Of a stretch of 64,000 bases of DNA, positions 20,286 to 29,191 are shown piece by piece (the first letter of the stretch is position 1; each line of letters opens with the position of its first letter). The position numbers were made by a program, and so were the translations under genes. The notes under the pieces were generated by a model. That model was given only the letters and a program-made list of their open reading frames with translations. It ran no database searches and had not been told where the DNA came from. Origin of the DNA: Paracoccus methylovorus (GTDB taxonomy: Bacteria; Pseudomonadota; Alphaproteobacteria; Rhodobacterales; Rhodobacteraceae); the NCBI RefSeq assembly GCF_016919705.1, contig NZ_CP070368.1:620001-684000 (forward strand), given 5' to 3'.

Positions 20286-20507
20286 ATGAAAGCAGACATT
20301 CATCCCGACTACCACGTGATCGAGGTCAAGATGACCGACGGCACCACCTATCAGGTGCGCTCGACCTGGGGCAAGGAAGGCGACACCATGTCGCTGGATA
20401 TCGATCCGAACTCGCACCCCGCCTGGACCGGCGGCTCGGCCAAGCTGATGGATACCGGCGGTCGCGTGTCGAAGTTCAAGAACAAATACGCCGGCCTCGG
20501 CTTCTGA
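20286..20507 (+). CDS. rpmE: 50S ribosomal protein L31
   Basis: A 73-residue protein starting [19 protein letters not shown], the alphaproteobacterial L31 form without the zinc-binding CxxC pair found in some L31 proteins. It is the last gene of the operon, 25 bases before a strong terminator. Confidence 0.96.
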   Translation: MKADIHPDYHVIEVKMTDGTTYQVRSTWGKEGDTMSLDIDPNSHPAWTGGSAKLMDTGGRVSKFKNKYAGLGF

Positions 20508-20531
20508 TCGCCAAGGTCAGCCGGAAACGCG

Positions 20532-20559
20532 AACGCCGCCCCGAAGGGCGGCGTTTTTC
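20532..20559 (+). terminator. Rho-independent terminator of the ffh-rpmE operon
   Basis: A ten-pair stem, AACGCCGCCC at 20532-20541 with GGGCGGCGTT at 20546-20555, closes a CGAA tetraloop and runs into TTTTT and a second TTTT. It begins 25 bases past rpmE. Confidence 0.92.
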
Positions 20560-20603
20560 GTTTTGCGGCAGGTAGGACGGCGGGCTGGTCCGCCTGCCGC
20601 GGC

Positions 20604-20810
20604 TTAATAAGCCAGACCAAAAACCGGCATCCAAGCCGGCTTTTGCGGCGGCTGGTTCATCGGTCGACCCGTCAACTGGCTGCGGCCCGTGTCGATCATT
20701 ACCCTGCCGTCACAAAATTCGCGCAATACCGGGCCTTGGGCACTTTGATAGGCCGACAACGCAATGGTCGCATAGCCGCGGTTCTGCTTGGGAATAATGG
20801 CGTGGATCAT
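20604..20810 (-). CDS. unknown small protein, second gene of a bicistron
   Basis: A 68-residue protein (MIHAIIPKQNRGYATIALSA start) with a proline-rich tail (MNQPPQKPAWMPVFG). I do not recognise it. Evidence that it is real: AGGAGCG ribosome-binding sequence before ATG at 20810, an ATGA overlap with the gene upstream, and the same strand and codon style. No membrane segment or signal peptide is visible. It may act with its partner. Confidence 0.65.
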   Translation of the reverse strand: MIHAIIPKQNRGYATIALSAYQSAQGPVLREFCDGRVMIDTGRSQLTGRPMNQPPQKPAWMPVFGLAY

Positions 20811-21037
20811 TGGATCGCTCCTTTCCGGTCCAGGCGATGGACGGCGGTCTGCCAGCGTGCCGGGTCGCGGTCGCGCATCAGTTCCTGGACGGTTTCGTAG
20901 GGTTCGCAGGTGATCAGCCGCAGCGGAATATCCGAAATGCGATGCGGCTTGCCCGTGCGCCGGTCGATCAGGTCGACAGCATAGCGGGGTGGGACGGGCA
21001 TGAAGGCCCGCAATGCGCGATGGTTCAGCACGTTCAT
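20807..21037 (-). CDS. unknown small protein, first gene of a bicistron
   Basis: A 76-residue basic protein (MNVLNHRALRAFMPVPPRYA start, ending HRLDRKGAIQ). Family not recognised. ATG at 21037 has a strong GGGAAGGAG upstream and the gene overlaps the next by four bases. It has many Arg and Pro residues and one Cys. The two genes lie between the ffh operon terminator and mipZ, transcribed away from mipZ. Possible readings are an anti-regulator, a toxin-antitoxin-like pair or a stress protein, but the sequence does not decide among them. Confidence 0.68.
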   Translation of the reverse strand: MNVLNHRALRAFMPVPPRYAVDLIDRRTGKPHRISDIPLRLITCEPYETVQELMRDRDPARWQTAVHRLDRKGAIQ

Positions 21038-21305
21038 CTCTGGCTCCTTCCCTTGGCTGATCTGCCGGTGGTCTGACAAGATATATAACGACATAGCTGA
21101 TCGTGTTTTGCAAGATAAATGTCGCCCGGGTTTGTCGTGTTAAAAGAATGAAGGCAGAACAAACGGTTGAGCGACAGCCGCGTCTGGGCAATTTGGTGCG
21201 GGAAAAGGTAACGACCGCTACGATTCGGCTGGTCTGGGCGCTTTTCATCGCCCCGGCTGCAGCCTATGGTCCGGCGCGACGCGGGCCGGCATCACAGGGG
21301 GATTC
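21038..21305. promoter_or_regulatory. divergent AT-rich promoter region between the small bicistron and mipZ
   Basis: The AT-rich part at about 21075-21145 includes TATATAA, and CAAGATA occurs twice (near 21079 and 21111) with TGTCG or CGACAT beside it, a possible operator for the bicistron. The mipZ side is GC-rich and shows only the ribosome-binding sequence AGGGGG before the GTG at 21306. Confidence 0.4.
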
Positions 21306-22088
21306 GTGGCGCATATCATCGTCGTCGGGAACGAAAAGGGCGGTTCGGGCAAGTCCACGACCTCGATGCATGTTGCGACCGCGCTGGCCCGCATGGGCCA
21401 TCGGGTCGGCGCGCTGGATCTGGATGTCCGCCAGCGCAGCTTCGGCCGCTATCTGGAAAACCGCGCCGCTTTTGCCCAACGCGAAGGGGTGGACCTGCCC
21501 ATGCCGCTGTTGGGCCATCTGGAACCCGATAGCCCCGAGGGTCTGGACCCGTTGTCGCAGGCTGTCGCCGCACTTGATTCGGAGTGCGATTTCATTCTGC
21601 TGGATTGCCCCGGTTCGCACACGCGGCTTAGCCAGATGGCACATACGCTGGCCGATACGTTGATTACGCCGATGAACGACAGTTTCGTCGATTTCGACCT
21701 TCTGGCCCGCATGTCGCCCGAGGGAAAGATACTGGGCCCTTCGATCTATGCCGAGATGGTCTGGTCCGCACGGCAGTTGCGTGGCGAGGCGGGGGCGGGG
21801 CCGATCGACTGGCTGGTGCTGCGCAACCGGCTTGGCACGCAGGCGATGCATAACAAGCGCAAGGTCGGTGGCGCGCTGAGCAACCTGTCCAAGCGCATCG
21901 GTTTTCGGGTCGCACCCGGATTTTCCGAGCGGGTGATCTTCCGTGAGCTTTTCCCGCGCGGATTGACGCTGCTGGATCTCAAGGATATCGGCACGGAACA
22001 GCTCAACATGTCCAACATCGCTGCCCGGCAGGAACTGCGGGACCTGATTGGCGAGTTGAACTTGCCTGGCGTCAGCATTTCGTTCTGA
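21306..22088 (+). CDS. mipZ: division-plane positioning ATPase MipZ
   Basis: A 260-residue ParA/MinD superfamily ATPase. The deviant Walker A KGGSGKST is at residues 11-18, with the intrinsic lysine of the ParA class at position 11, and LDLDVRQRSFGRYLENR after it is the MipZ-specific segment. The C-terminus has SERVIFRELFPRGLTLLDL, also typical. In Caulobacter MipZ forms a gradient from ParB at the poles and blocks FtsZ polymerisation away from midcell. The start is GTG at 21306. No parB lies next to it, which is normal for mipZ. Confidence 0.93.
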   Translation: MAHIIVVGNEKGGSGKSTTSMHVATALARMGHRVGALDLDVRQRSFGRYLENRAAFAQREGVDLPMPLLGHLEPDSPEGLDPLSQAVAALDSECDFILLDCPGSHTRLSQMAHTLADTLITPMNDSFVDFDLLARMSPEGKILGPSIYAEMVWSARQLRGEAGAGPIDWLVLRNRLGTQAMHNKRKVGGALSNLSKRIGFRVAPGFSERVIFRELFPRGLTLLDLKDIGTEQLNMSNIAARQELRDLIGELNLPGVSISF

Positions 22089-22157
22089 TCCTCAGCCGCC
22101 ATTGTTGCCGACGCCCGGCGCGACTATGTTGCGCCGCAGATTGGTTTGGAGGGGACG

Positions 22158-23324
22158 ATGACGGCAAACTGCCGGATCACCCGGATCGCGATGCTGGCCC
22201 TGACCCTGTCCTTGGGGCCGGTCGTGGCGGCTATTGCCGAAACGGCGGGCGCGGTCGAGCAATCAGAACTGCCCGTGGTCACGCTCGCCACCGCCGAGCT
22301 TAGCTGGATCGAGGCACGGGTGCCGGTGTCCGGCTCGCTGGTGGCGAAACAAGAGGTGCAGGTCCACGCCCTCGTCTCGGGGCATGAAATCACCGGCATC
22401 GAGGCCGAGGTGGGCGATCACGTCAAGGCGGGTCAGGTTCTGGCGCGGCTGTCCGACGAGGTGCTCTCGGCGCAGCTTGCACAGGCCGAGGCCGAATATC
22501 AGCGCGCCGAGGCCGGGGTCAGTCAGGCCGAAAGCCAGATTGCCAGCGCCGAAGCCACTTTGACCCAATCAGTCTCGGCGCTGGAGCGGACGCGCAGCCT
22601 GCGCCAAAGCGGCAATGCCAGTCAGGCGGTGCTGGATCAGGCCATCGCGGCCGAGGCTTCGGCGCGGGCGGCTGCGGCTTCGGCCTCGGACGGGTTGGGG
22701 GTGGCGCGGGCGGCGCTGGCGTTGGCTTCGGCGGCGCGCAGCATCGCGCGGCTGAACCTGAACCATGCCACTGTCGTCGCCCCGGTTGACGGATTGGTCG
22801 TGGCGCGCACCATCCGGCAGGGTGCGATCTCTGGCGGGGCCGGCGAGCCCTTGTTTACCCTGATCGCCGGTGGCGAGGTGGAGCTTGAGGCCGATGTGAT
22901 CGAAACCGCGCTGAGCCAGTTGAAGTCCGGTGACCCGGCCGAGATAGAGGTCGCGGGTCTGGGGCGTGTCGAGGGAAAGCTGCGGCTGGCCCCCGCCGCC
23001 GTCGATCCGCTGACGCGGCTTGGCCCGGCGCGGATCACGCTGGAACCTGACCCCCGGTTGCGCCCCGGGCTTTTTGCCAGTGGCTGGATCATCACCGACC
23101 GGCGCGAGGCTGTGACGGTGCCCAGCTCGGCCGTTCTGGCCGATGCCTCGGGTGAACGGGTGCAGGTGGTCAGGGACGGCCAGATCGAAACGCGCGAGGT
23201 CCGGGCTGGACTGGTCTGGCAGGGCCGGCGCGAGATCGTCGAAGGCATTGCGGCGGGCGAAACCGTTCTGGCACGTGCCGGCGCGTTTTTCCGCAGCGGC
23301 GATCAGGTGCGGGCGGCGCCATGA
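22158..23324 (+). CDS. RND efflux periplasmic adaptor subunit
   Basis: A 388-residue membrane-fusion protein with a signal peptide (ending near VVAAIAETAGA), a biotinyl-lipoyl-like half (VSGHEITGIEAEVGDHVKAGQVLARL), a long Ala/Glu-rich alpha-hairpin (residues about 105-190), then the second lipoyl half and beta-barrel domain. It links the inner-membrane RND pump to an outer-membrane channel. ATG at 22158 has GGAGGGG upstream. The stop overlaps the pump start (ATGA). No TolC-like gene is in the window. Confidence 0.92.
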   Translation: MTANCRITRIAMLALTLSLGPVVAAIAETAGAVEQSELPVVTLATAELSWIEARVPVSGSLVAKQEVQVHALVSGHEITGIEAEVGDHVKAGQVLARLSDEVLSAQLAQAEAEYQRAEAGVSQAESQIASAEATLTQSVSALERTRSLRQSGNASQAVLDQAIAAEASARAAAASASDGLGVARAALALASAARSIARLNLNHATVVAPVDGLVVARTIRQGAISGGAGEPLFTLIAGGEVELEADVIETALSQLKSGDPAEIEVAGLGRVEGKLRLAPAAVDPLTRLGPARITLEPDPRLRPGLFASGWIITDRREAVTVPSSAVLADASGERVQVVRDGQIETREVRAGLVWQGRREIVEGIAAGETVLARAGAFFRSGDQVRAAP

Positions 23325-26300
23325 ACTTCTCGGCCTTGTCCATCCGCCATCCGGTGCCGCCAATCGCGATCTTTCTCGTGCTGATGCTGATGGGGCTTTA
23401 CAGCTTCAGCCGCTTGGCCGTGACGGCCATGCCCAATATCGACCTGCCGCTGGTCAGCGTCGTGGTCAGCCAGCCCGGTGCGGCGCCCTCGGAACTTACG
23501 CGGCAGGTGATCCAGCCAATCGAGGATTCCATTGCCTCGATTACCGGCGTCCGGCACATCACCTCGGCTGCGACGGACAGTTCGGCGCGCATCTATGTCG
23601 AATTCGAACTGGAGACCGATACCGACCGCGCCGTGAACGACGTGAAGGACGCGGTGGCCAATGTCCGTGCCGACCTGCCCGAATCCATCGTCGAGCCGCT
23701 GATCCATCGTATCGACATTAGCGGCATGGCGATTCTGACCTATGCCGTCAGCAATCCCGGCATGAATATCGAGGAACTGTCGGATTTCGTCGATGACGTG
23801 GTGGCGCGCGATCTGTCCACCGTGCCCGGTGTAGCCAGTATTACTCGTATCGGCGGGGCCGACCGCCAGATCAACGTCGAACTGGACCCGGCCCGAATTC
23901 AGGCCTTTGGGCTGACGGCGGCCGAGATTTCGGACCAGTTGCGCGCCAAGAACATCGACATGGGTGGCGGGCGCGGTGATATGGCGGGCCGCGAATATTC
24001 CATCCGCACCCTTGGGTCGGCGGGCGACGTGGCCCGGCTGGCAGCGACGCCGATCCTGATCGGCGGCGGTCAGGCGGGCGGACGCACCGTGCGGCTGGAC
24101 CAGCTTGGCAGCGTCACTGATGGCGCCAGCGAGGAACGCAAGTTCGCCCTGCTGGATGGCCAGCCCGTGGTGGCCTTTGGCGTCTTTCGCGCCAGCGGCG
24201 AATCCGATCTGGTGGCGGGCGACGGCACCAAAGCCCGCATCGCCGAGATCGAGCAGCGCAATCCGGGGATGCAGATCACCCTGATCGACGATGCGACGAC
24301 CTATACCTCGGGCAGTTATCATTCGACCATGGAGACGCTTTACGAGGGCGCGGCGCTGGCCGTGGCTGTGGTGTTTCTGTTCCTGCGCAACTGGCGCGCC
24401 ACGCTGATCGCCGCCGTCGCGCTGCCGCTTTCGATCATCCCGACGTTCTTCGTGATGCACTGGCTGGGTTTTACGCTGAACGGCATCAGCCTTTTGGCCA
24501 TCACGCTGGTGACCGGCATCCTTGTGGACGACGCCATCGTCGAGATCGAAAACATCGTCCGACATATCAACATGGGCGTGCCGGCCTATGAGGCCAGCAT
24601 GGAAGCCGCGAACGAGATCGGCCTGACCGTCATCGCCATCAGCTTTTCTATCGTCGCGGTCTTTGCCCCGGTCAGCTTCATGGGCGGAATTCCGGGGCAG
24701 TATTTCAAGCAGTTCGGCCTGACGGTCGCGGTTTCTGTGCTGTTCTCGCTTTTGGTGGCGCGGCTTATCACGCCCATGCTGGCGGCGTATTTCCTGCGCG
24801 ACAATACCCATCTGCCCGAAGAGCGCGACGGCCCGATCCTGCGGCTGCTGATGGCGGTGCTGCGTTGGACCCTGCGCCATCGCGGGTTGACGCTGCTGGC
24901 GGGGGTGGGGGTGTTTGCCGTTTCGATCTATTCGGCGACCTTGCTGCCGACCGAATTCATTCCCGCGCAGGACGTTGGCCGCAGCCAGATCAGCATTGAA
25001 CTGCCGCCCGGCGCGACAGTCTCGGAAACCGAAGGGGCGGCGCGGATGATCTCGCAACGCATCGGCGAGGTGCCCGAGGTGCGCTCGGTCTTCGTCAACG
25101 GCGGCGAGGATGACGTGGCCAAAGCCAAGCTCATGGTCAATTACGGCCCCAAGGAAGAGCGTGAGCGATCCAGCTTTGTCATTGAGGACGAATTGAAGGG
25201 CGATCTGTCGCAGATCCCCGACATGCGGATCAATTTCCAGAACGAAGAGGGTAACGCCGACCTGTCGATTTCGGTTCTGGGCGACAGCGAGAAGGCAGCG
25301 GCTGATGCGGCCGAGCGGTTGATGGCGGCGATGAAGACCTTGCCCACGCTTGAAGGGGTCAGTTCGACGGCCAGCCTGCAACGGCCAGAGATCCAGATCC
25401 GTCCCCGACCCGAGGTCGCGGCCCAGCTTGGCGTGACCGCCAGCGCGCTGGCCACGACCCTGCGCGTGGCGACGCTGGGCGATACGGAATCGAACCTGGC
25501 CAAGTTCAACACCGGCGACAAGCAGATCCCGATCATGGTGCGGCTGAACGAATCCGCCCGGCGCGACCTGATGACCGTGCGCAACCTGCGAGTGCCCAGT
25601 TCGGCCGGGCAGGTGCCGCTGGAGGTTGTGTCCGATGTGTCGATCTCGGCCGGAGCGATCGAGATCGGGCGCTATGACCGGCGCTATCGCACCACGGTTT
25701 CCGCCAACCTGGCCGGAGGCGCGCTTCTGGGGCCGGTCAATGCGCAGGTCACGGCCTTGCAAGCCCAGGTCGAACTGCCGCCCGGAACCGAGATCCAGCC
25801 CTCGGGCGATGCCGAGATCATGGGCGAGGTGTTTGAGGCGTTTACCGTGGCGATGATCTCGGGCGTGCTTTTGACCTATGTCGTGCTGGTGCTGCTGTTT
25901 CACAACTTCGTCACGCCGATCTCTATCCTGATGTCGCTGCCGCTGGCCATTGGGGGCGCCATTCTGGCGCTGTTCATGACAGGCAATTCCATCAGCATGG
26001 CGGTGGTGATCGGTTTCCTGATGCTGATGGGGATCGTGACCAAGAACGCCATCATGCTGGTGGAATTCGCCGTCAGCGCGATAGACCGGGGGATCGAGAA
26101 GCGCGAGGCGATCCTGGATGCCGTCCACAAGCGCGCCCGACCCATCGTGATGACGACCATCGCCATGACCGCGGGTATGGTGCCTTCGGCCATCGGGACG
26201 GGCGAGGGGGCCGAGTTCAGTTCCCCCATGGCCATCGCGGTGATCGGCGGGCTGCTGTTGTCCACGCTGCTGTCGCTGTTGTTCGTGCCTTCGTTGTTTT

Positions 26301-26389
26301 CAACCATCTATGGTGGGCAGGTGCGGGTGGCGCGCTGGCTGAAGCGCTGGATCGGGCTGAATTCGCCTCGTGAAGTGCCGGGTGAATGA
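23321..26389 (+). CDS. RND efflux pump, inner-membrane permease
   Basis: A 1022-residue proton-driven transporter of the AcrB/MexF superfamily (HAE1-like). It has twelve membrane helices with helix 1 at about residues 13-30, a large periplasmic loop after it and a second after helix 7 (about residue 520). The proton-relay pair DD is visible in VTGILVDDAIVEIEN of helix 4. Sequence features such as RHPVPPIAIFLVL place it among the heavier-substrate drug or lipid RND pumps; the substrate is not clear. It is coupled to the adaptor gene and ends before a two-sided terminator. Confidence 0.95.
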   Translation: MNFSALSIRHPVPPIAIFLVLMLMGLYSFSRLAVTAMPNIDLPLVSVVVSQPGAAPSELTRQVIQPIEDSIASITGVRHITSAATDSSARIYVEFELETDTDRAVNDVKDAVANVRADLPESIVEPLIHRIDISGMAILTYAVSNPGMNIEELSDFVDDVVARDLSTVPGVASITRIGGADRQINVELDPARIQAFGLTAAEISDQLRAKNIDMGGGRGDMAGREYSIRTLGSAGDVARLAATPILIGGGQAGGRTVRLDQLGSVTDGASEERKFALLDGQPVVAFGVFRASGESDLVAGDGTKARIAEIEQRNPGMQITLIDDATTYTSGSYHSTMETLYEGAALAVAVVFLFLRNWRATLIAAVALPLSIIPTFFVMHWLGFTLNGISLLAITLVTGILVDDAIVEIENIVRHINMGVPAYEASMEAANEIGLTVIAISFSIVAVFAPVSFMGGIPGQYFKQFGLTVAVSVLFSLLVARLITPMLAAYFLRDNTHLPEERDGPILRLLMAVLRWTLRHRGLTLLAGVGVFAVSIYSATLLPTEFIPAQDVGRSQISIELPPGATVSETEGAARMISQRIGEVPEVRSVFVNGGEDDVAKAKLMVNYGPKEERERSSFVIEDELKGDLSQIPDMRINFQNEEGNADLSISVLGDSEKAAADAAERLMAAMKTLPTLEGVSSTASLQRPEIQIRPRPEVAAQLGVTASALATTLRVATLGDTESNLAKFNTGDKQIPIMVRLNESARRDLMTVRNLRVPSSAGQVPLEVVSDVSISAGAIEIGRYDRRYRTTVSANLAGGALLGPVNAQVTALQAQVELPPGTEIQPSGDAEIMGEVFEAFTVAMISGVLLTYVVLVLLFHNFVTPISILMSLPLAIGGAILALFMTGNSISMAVVIGFLMLMGIVTKNAIMLVEFAVSAIDRGIEKREAILDAVHKRARPIVMTTIAMTAGMVPSAIGTGEGAEFSSPMAIAVIGGLLLSTLLSLLFVPSLFSTIYGGQVRVARWLKRWIGLNSPREVPGE

Positions 26390-26396
26390 TGTTGAA

Positions 26397-26418
26397 CCGG
26401 GGGCTTCGCGCCCCCGGA
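26397..26418 (+). terminator. GC-rich hairpin after the RND pump gene
   Basis: CCGGGGGC at 26397-26404 pairs with GCCCCCGG at 26410-26417 around TTCGC, starting 8 bases past the RND stop. It lies just before a repeat-element copy and the next hairpin. Confidence 0.6.
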
Positions 26419-26425
26419 CCCCCGC

Positions 26426-26447
26426 GGGATATTTGGGCACGAAAGAA
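26426..26447 (+). repeat. dispersed element, copy between RND pump and pdhC
   Basis: A variant copy of the recurring element, reading GGGATATTTGGGCACGAAAG. It stands in the convergent gap directly between two hairpins. Confidence 0.6.
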
Positions 26448-26476
26448 AAAGGGGGCCGGTGAGGGCCCCCTTTGTC
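26448..26476. terminator. bidirectional terminator between RND pump and pdhC
   Basis: AAAGGGGGCC at 26448-26457 pairs with GGCCCCCTTT at 26464-26473 around a six-base loop. The A-run before and T-run after the stem let it work in both directions, serving the RND operon and the pdh operon. Confidence 0.82.
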
Positions 26477-26492
26477 AGTCATGGTGCTGGGC

Positions 26493-27797
26493 TCAGGCCA
26501 GCATGCCCATCGGGCTTTCCAAGTGCCTGACGATGGCCTCCAGCAATTGGGCCCCCAGCGCGCCGTCGATCACGCGATGATCGACCGAAAGCGTCATCGA
26601 CATGACGTTGCGGATCACCACCTCGCCATTCTCGACCACCGGGGTCTGGATGCCGGCGCCGACGGCAAGGATGGCGCCATGCGGAGGATTGATGACGGCG
26701 TCGAAGTTTTCGATTCCGAACATGCCAAGGTTCGAGATGGCGAAGCTGCCGCCCTGATACTCATGGGGTGCCAGTTTTTTGGTCTTGGCGCGCTTGGCCA
26801 AATCCTTCATCTCGGCCGAGAGTGCTGACAGGGTCTTTTGCTGCGCGTCCTTGAGCACCGGGGTAAACAACCCGCCTTCGATTGCCACGGCGACGGCCAC
26901 ATCCGAAGGTTTCAGCTTGAGAATGCGGTCGCCGGCCCAGACGGCATTGGCATCTGGCACCTCTTGCAGGGCCAGCGCACATGCCTTGATGATGAAGTCG
27001 TTGACCGACAGTTTCACGCCGCGCGATTCAAGCTGCTTGTTCAGCATGGCCCGGAACTTCATCAGCTCGTCCAGCTTGGCGGATCGGCGCAGATAGAAAT
27101 GCGGGATGGTCTGCTTGGCCTCGCTGAGCCGTGCTGCGATGGTCCGGCGCATACCGTCCAGTGCGACCTCTTCGGTTTCGCGATCCGCATACATCTTGAG
27201 GATGGTTTCCGCCGAAGGGCCCGTTGGCGCGGAAGCTGCTGCCGGGGCAGGGGTAGCTTTCGGCGTATCGGCAGCGGCGGCGGGTTTCGCCGCGCCGGGC
27301 TTCGCGCCCTCGATGTCCGCTTTCACGATGCGGCCATGCGGGCCGGAGCCATTGACTGCGGCAAGGTCGATGCCCTTTTCCGCGGCAATGCGACGGGCGA
27401 GCGGCGAGGCAAAGATGCGCCCGCCTTCGGCCGATTTCGCCGCTGCCGGGGCAGGTGCGGTGGCTGCAGGGGATGGGGCGGCCTCGGCTTTCGGCGTATC
27501 GGCCTTTGCTTCGGACTTGGGCGCGGCGGGTGCGCCGATGTCGTCGGCGGTTTCGCCTTCTTCCAGCAGGACGGCAATGGCGGTGTTCACCTTGACCCCG
27601 GCCGTGCCCTCGGGGACCAGGATCTTGCCCATCTTGCCTTCGTCGACGGCCTCGAACTCCATCGTGGCCTTGTCGGTCTCGATCTCGGCGATGATGTCGC
27701 CGGATTTGACCTCGTCGCCCTCTTTCACCAGCCATTTGGCCAGCGTGCCTTCCTCCATGGTCGGCGACAGGGCGGGCATCAGGATTTCAGTCGGCAT
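26493..27797 (-). CDS. pdhC: pyruvate dehydrogenase E2 (dihydrolipoamide acetyltransferase)
   Basis: A 434-residue E2 core protein. One lipoyl domain at residues 1-80 has its target Lys43 in ETDKATMEF. An Ala/Pro-rich linker, a peripheral-subunit-binding domain ([16 protein letters not shown], about residues 131-165), a second linker and the catalytic domain follow; His407 and Asp411 in DHRVIDG are the active-site residues. It transfers acetyl from lipoyl to CoA. ATG at 27797 has GGGGAGGG before it. It is last in the pdhA-pdhB-pdhC operon, and no E3 (lpd) gene follows. Confidence 0.96.
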   Translation of the reverse strand: MPTEILMPALSPTMEEGTLAKWLVKEGDEVKSGDIIAEIETDKATMEFEAVDEGKMGKILVPEGTAGVKVNTAIAVLLEEGETADDIGAPAAPKSEAKADTPKAEAAPSPAATAPAPAAAKSAEGGRIFASPLARRIAAEKGIDLAAVNGSGPHGRIVKADIEGAKPGAAKPAAAADTPKATPAPAAASAPTGPSAETILKMYADRETEEVALDGMRRTIAARLSEAKQTIPHFYLRRSAKLDELMKFRAMLNKQLESRGVKLSVNDFIIKACALALQEVPDANAVWAGDRILKLKPSDVAVAVAIEGGLFTPVLKDAQQKTLSALSAEMKDLAKRAKTKKLAPHEYQGGSFAISNLGMFGIENFDAVINPPHGAILAVGAGIQTPVVENGEVVIRNVMSMTLSVDHRVIDGALGAQLLEAIVRHLESPMGMLA

Positions 27798-27811
27798 CTT
27801 TTGCCCTCCCC

Positions 27812-29179
27812 TTAGCGGTAGGTGACTTTTTTCACTGCCTCGACGACCTCGGCGGCGGTGATAAGCGCGTGTTTCTCAAGGTTGGCGGCATAGGGCATGG
27901 GCACGTCCTTGCCGGTGCAGTTGATGACCGGCGCGTCGAGGTAGTCGAAGGCGTTTTCCATGATATGGGCCGAGATGTGATTGCCCATCGAGGCGACCGG
28001 GAAACCCTCTTCCACCGTCACGCAACGGTTGGTGCGTTTTACCGACTCGATTATCGTGGCATAGTCGATCGGACGCAGGGTGCGCAGGTCGATCACCTCA
28101 GCCTCGATCCCGTCGGCGGCCAGCTTCTCGGCAGCGTCCAGCGCATGAACCATGCCGATGCCGAAGCTCACGATGGTCACGTCGCGGCCGGGACGCGCGA
28201 TCCGCGCCTTGCCGAAGGGAATGGTGAAGTCCTCAAGGTCCGGCACCTCGAAGCTGCGGCCATAAAGGATTTCATTTTCAAGGAAGATCACCGGGTTCGG
28301 ATCGCGGATCGCCGTCTTGAGCAGGCCCTTCGCATCGGCGGCCGAATAAGGCATCACCACCTTGAGCCCCGGGATCTGGGCATACCACGCCGCATAGTCC
28401 TGGCTGTGCTGGGCGGCGACGCGGGCGGCGGCGCCGTTCGGGCCGCGGAACACGATGGGGCAGCCCATCTGGCCACCGGACATATAAAGCGTCTTGGCAG
28501 CCGAGTTGACGATATGATCCATCGCCTGCATGGCGAAGTTGAAGGTCATGAATTCGACGATGGGGCGCAACCCGGCCAAGGCAGCACCTGTGCCGATACC
28601 GGCAAAGCCGATTTCCGAGATGGGCGTATCGACCACGCGGCGCGGACCGAACTTGTCCAGCAGGCCTTGGCTGATCTTGTAGGCACCTTGGTATTCGCCC
28701 ACCTCTTCGCCCATCAGGAAGACGGTCTCGTCGCGTTCCATTTCCTCGGCCATGGCTTCGCGCAGGGCTTCCCGCACGGTCATGGTCTTCATCGGCGTGC
28801 CTTCCGGCCAGTCGGGCGAAAGATCCGCGACCGGGGTGGGGGCAGGTGCCGCGGCTTGCGCGGGCACGGGGGCCGGTGCCTCGGCCTCGGCGGGTGCGGC
28901 CTGGGCTTTCGGCGCCGGAGCGGCATCGGCGGATTCGCCTTCTTCGACCAGCACGGCGATGGCGGTGTTCACCTTCACCCCCTGAGTGCCTTCGGCGATC
29001 AGCAGCTTGCCGACGATGCCTTCATCGACGGCCTCGAATTCCATCGTGGCCTTGTCGGTTTCGATTTCGGCGATGATGTCGCCGGATTTCACGGTATCGC
29101 CCTCTTTCACCAGCCATTTGGCCAGCGTGCCTTCCTCCATGGTCGGCGACAGGGCGGGCATCAGGATTTCGGTTGCCAT
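27812..29179 (-). CDS. pdhB: pyruvate dehydrogenase E1 beta with N-terminal lipoyl domain
   Basis: A 455-residue protein in which a lipoyl domain (residues 1-80, Lys43) and an Ala/Pro-rich linker precede the E1-beta domain, which begins near residue 130 ([18 protein letters not shown]). E1-beta helps bind ThDP with E1-alpha ([12 protein letters not shown], a conserved Glu). A lipoyl domain on E1-beta is a known alphaproteobacterial arrangement. Its first 74 coding bases after codon 3 are identical to those of pdhC. It lies 14 bases upstream of pdhC and 12 downstream of pdhA. Confidence 0.96.
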   Translation of the reverse strand: MATEILMPALSPTMEEGTLAKWLVKEGDTVKSGDIIAEIETDKATMEFEAVDEGIVGKLLIAEGTQGVKVNTAIAVLVEEGESADAAPAPKAQAAPAEAEAPAPVPAQAAAPAPTPVADLSPDWPEGTPMKTMTVREALREAMAEEMERDETVFLMGEEVGEYQGAYKISQGLLDKFGPRRVVDTPISEIGFAGIGTGAALAGLRPIVEFMTFNFAMQAMDHIVNSAAKTLYMSGGQMGCPIVFRGPNGAAARVAAQHSQDYAAWYAQIPGLKVVMPYSAADAKGLLKTAIRDPNPVIFLENEILYGRSFEVPDLEDFTIPFGKARIARPGRDVTIVSFGIGMVHALDAAEKLAADGIEAEVIDLRTLRPIDYATIIESVKRTNRCVTVEEGFPVASMGNHISAHIMENAFDYLDAPVINCTGKDVPMPYAANLEKHALITAAEVVEAVKKVTYR

Positions 29180-29191
29180 GGTTCCCTCCCC

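Noticed and set aside
23303..26128. A 941-codon open frame antisense to the RND permease
   Set aside because: Long antisense frames are expected with strongly GC-biased codons; the translation is His/Arg/Gln-rich with no known domain, and the sense strand is a clear RND pump.
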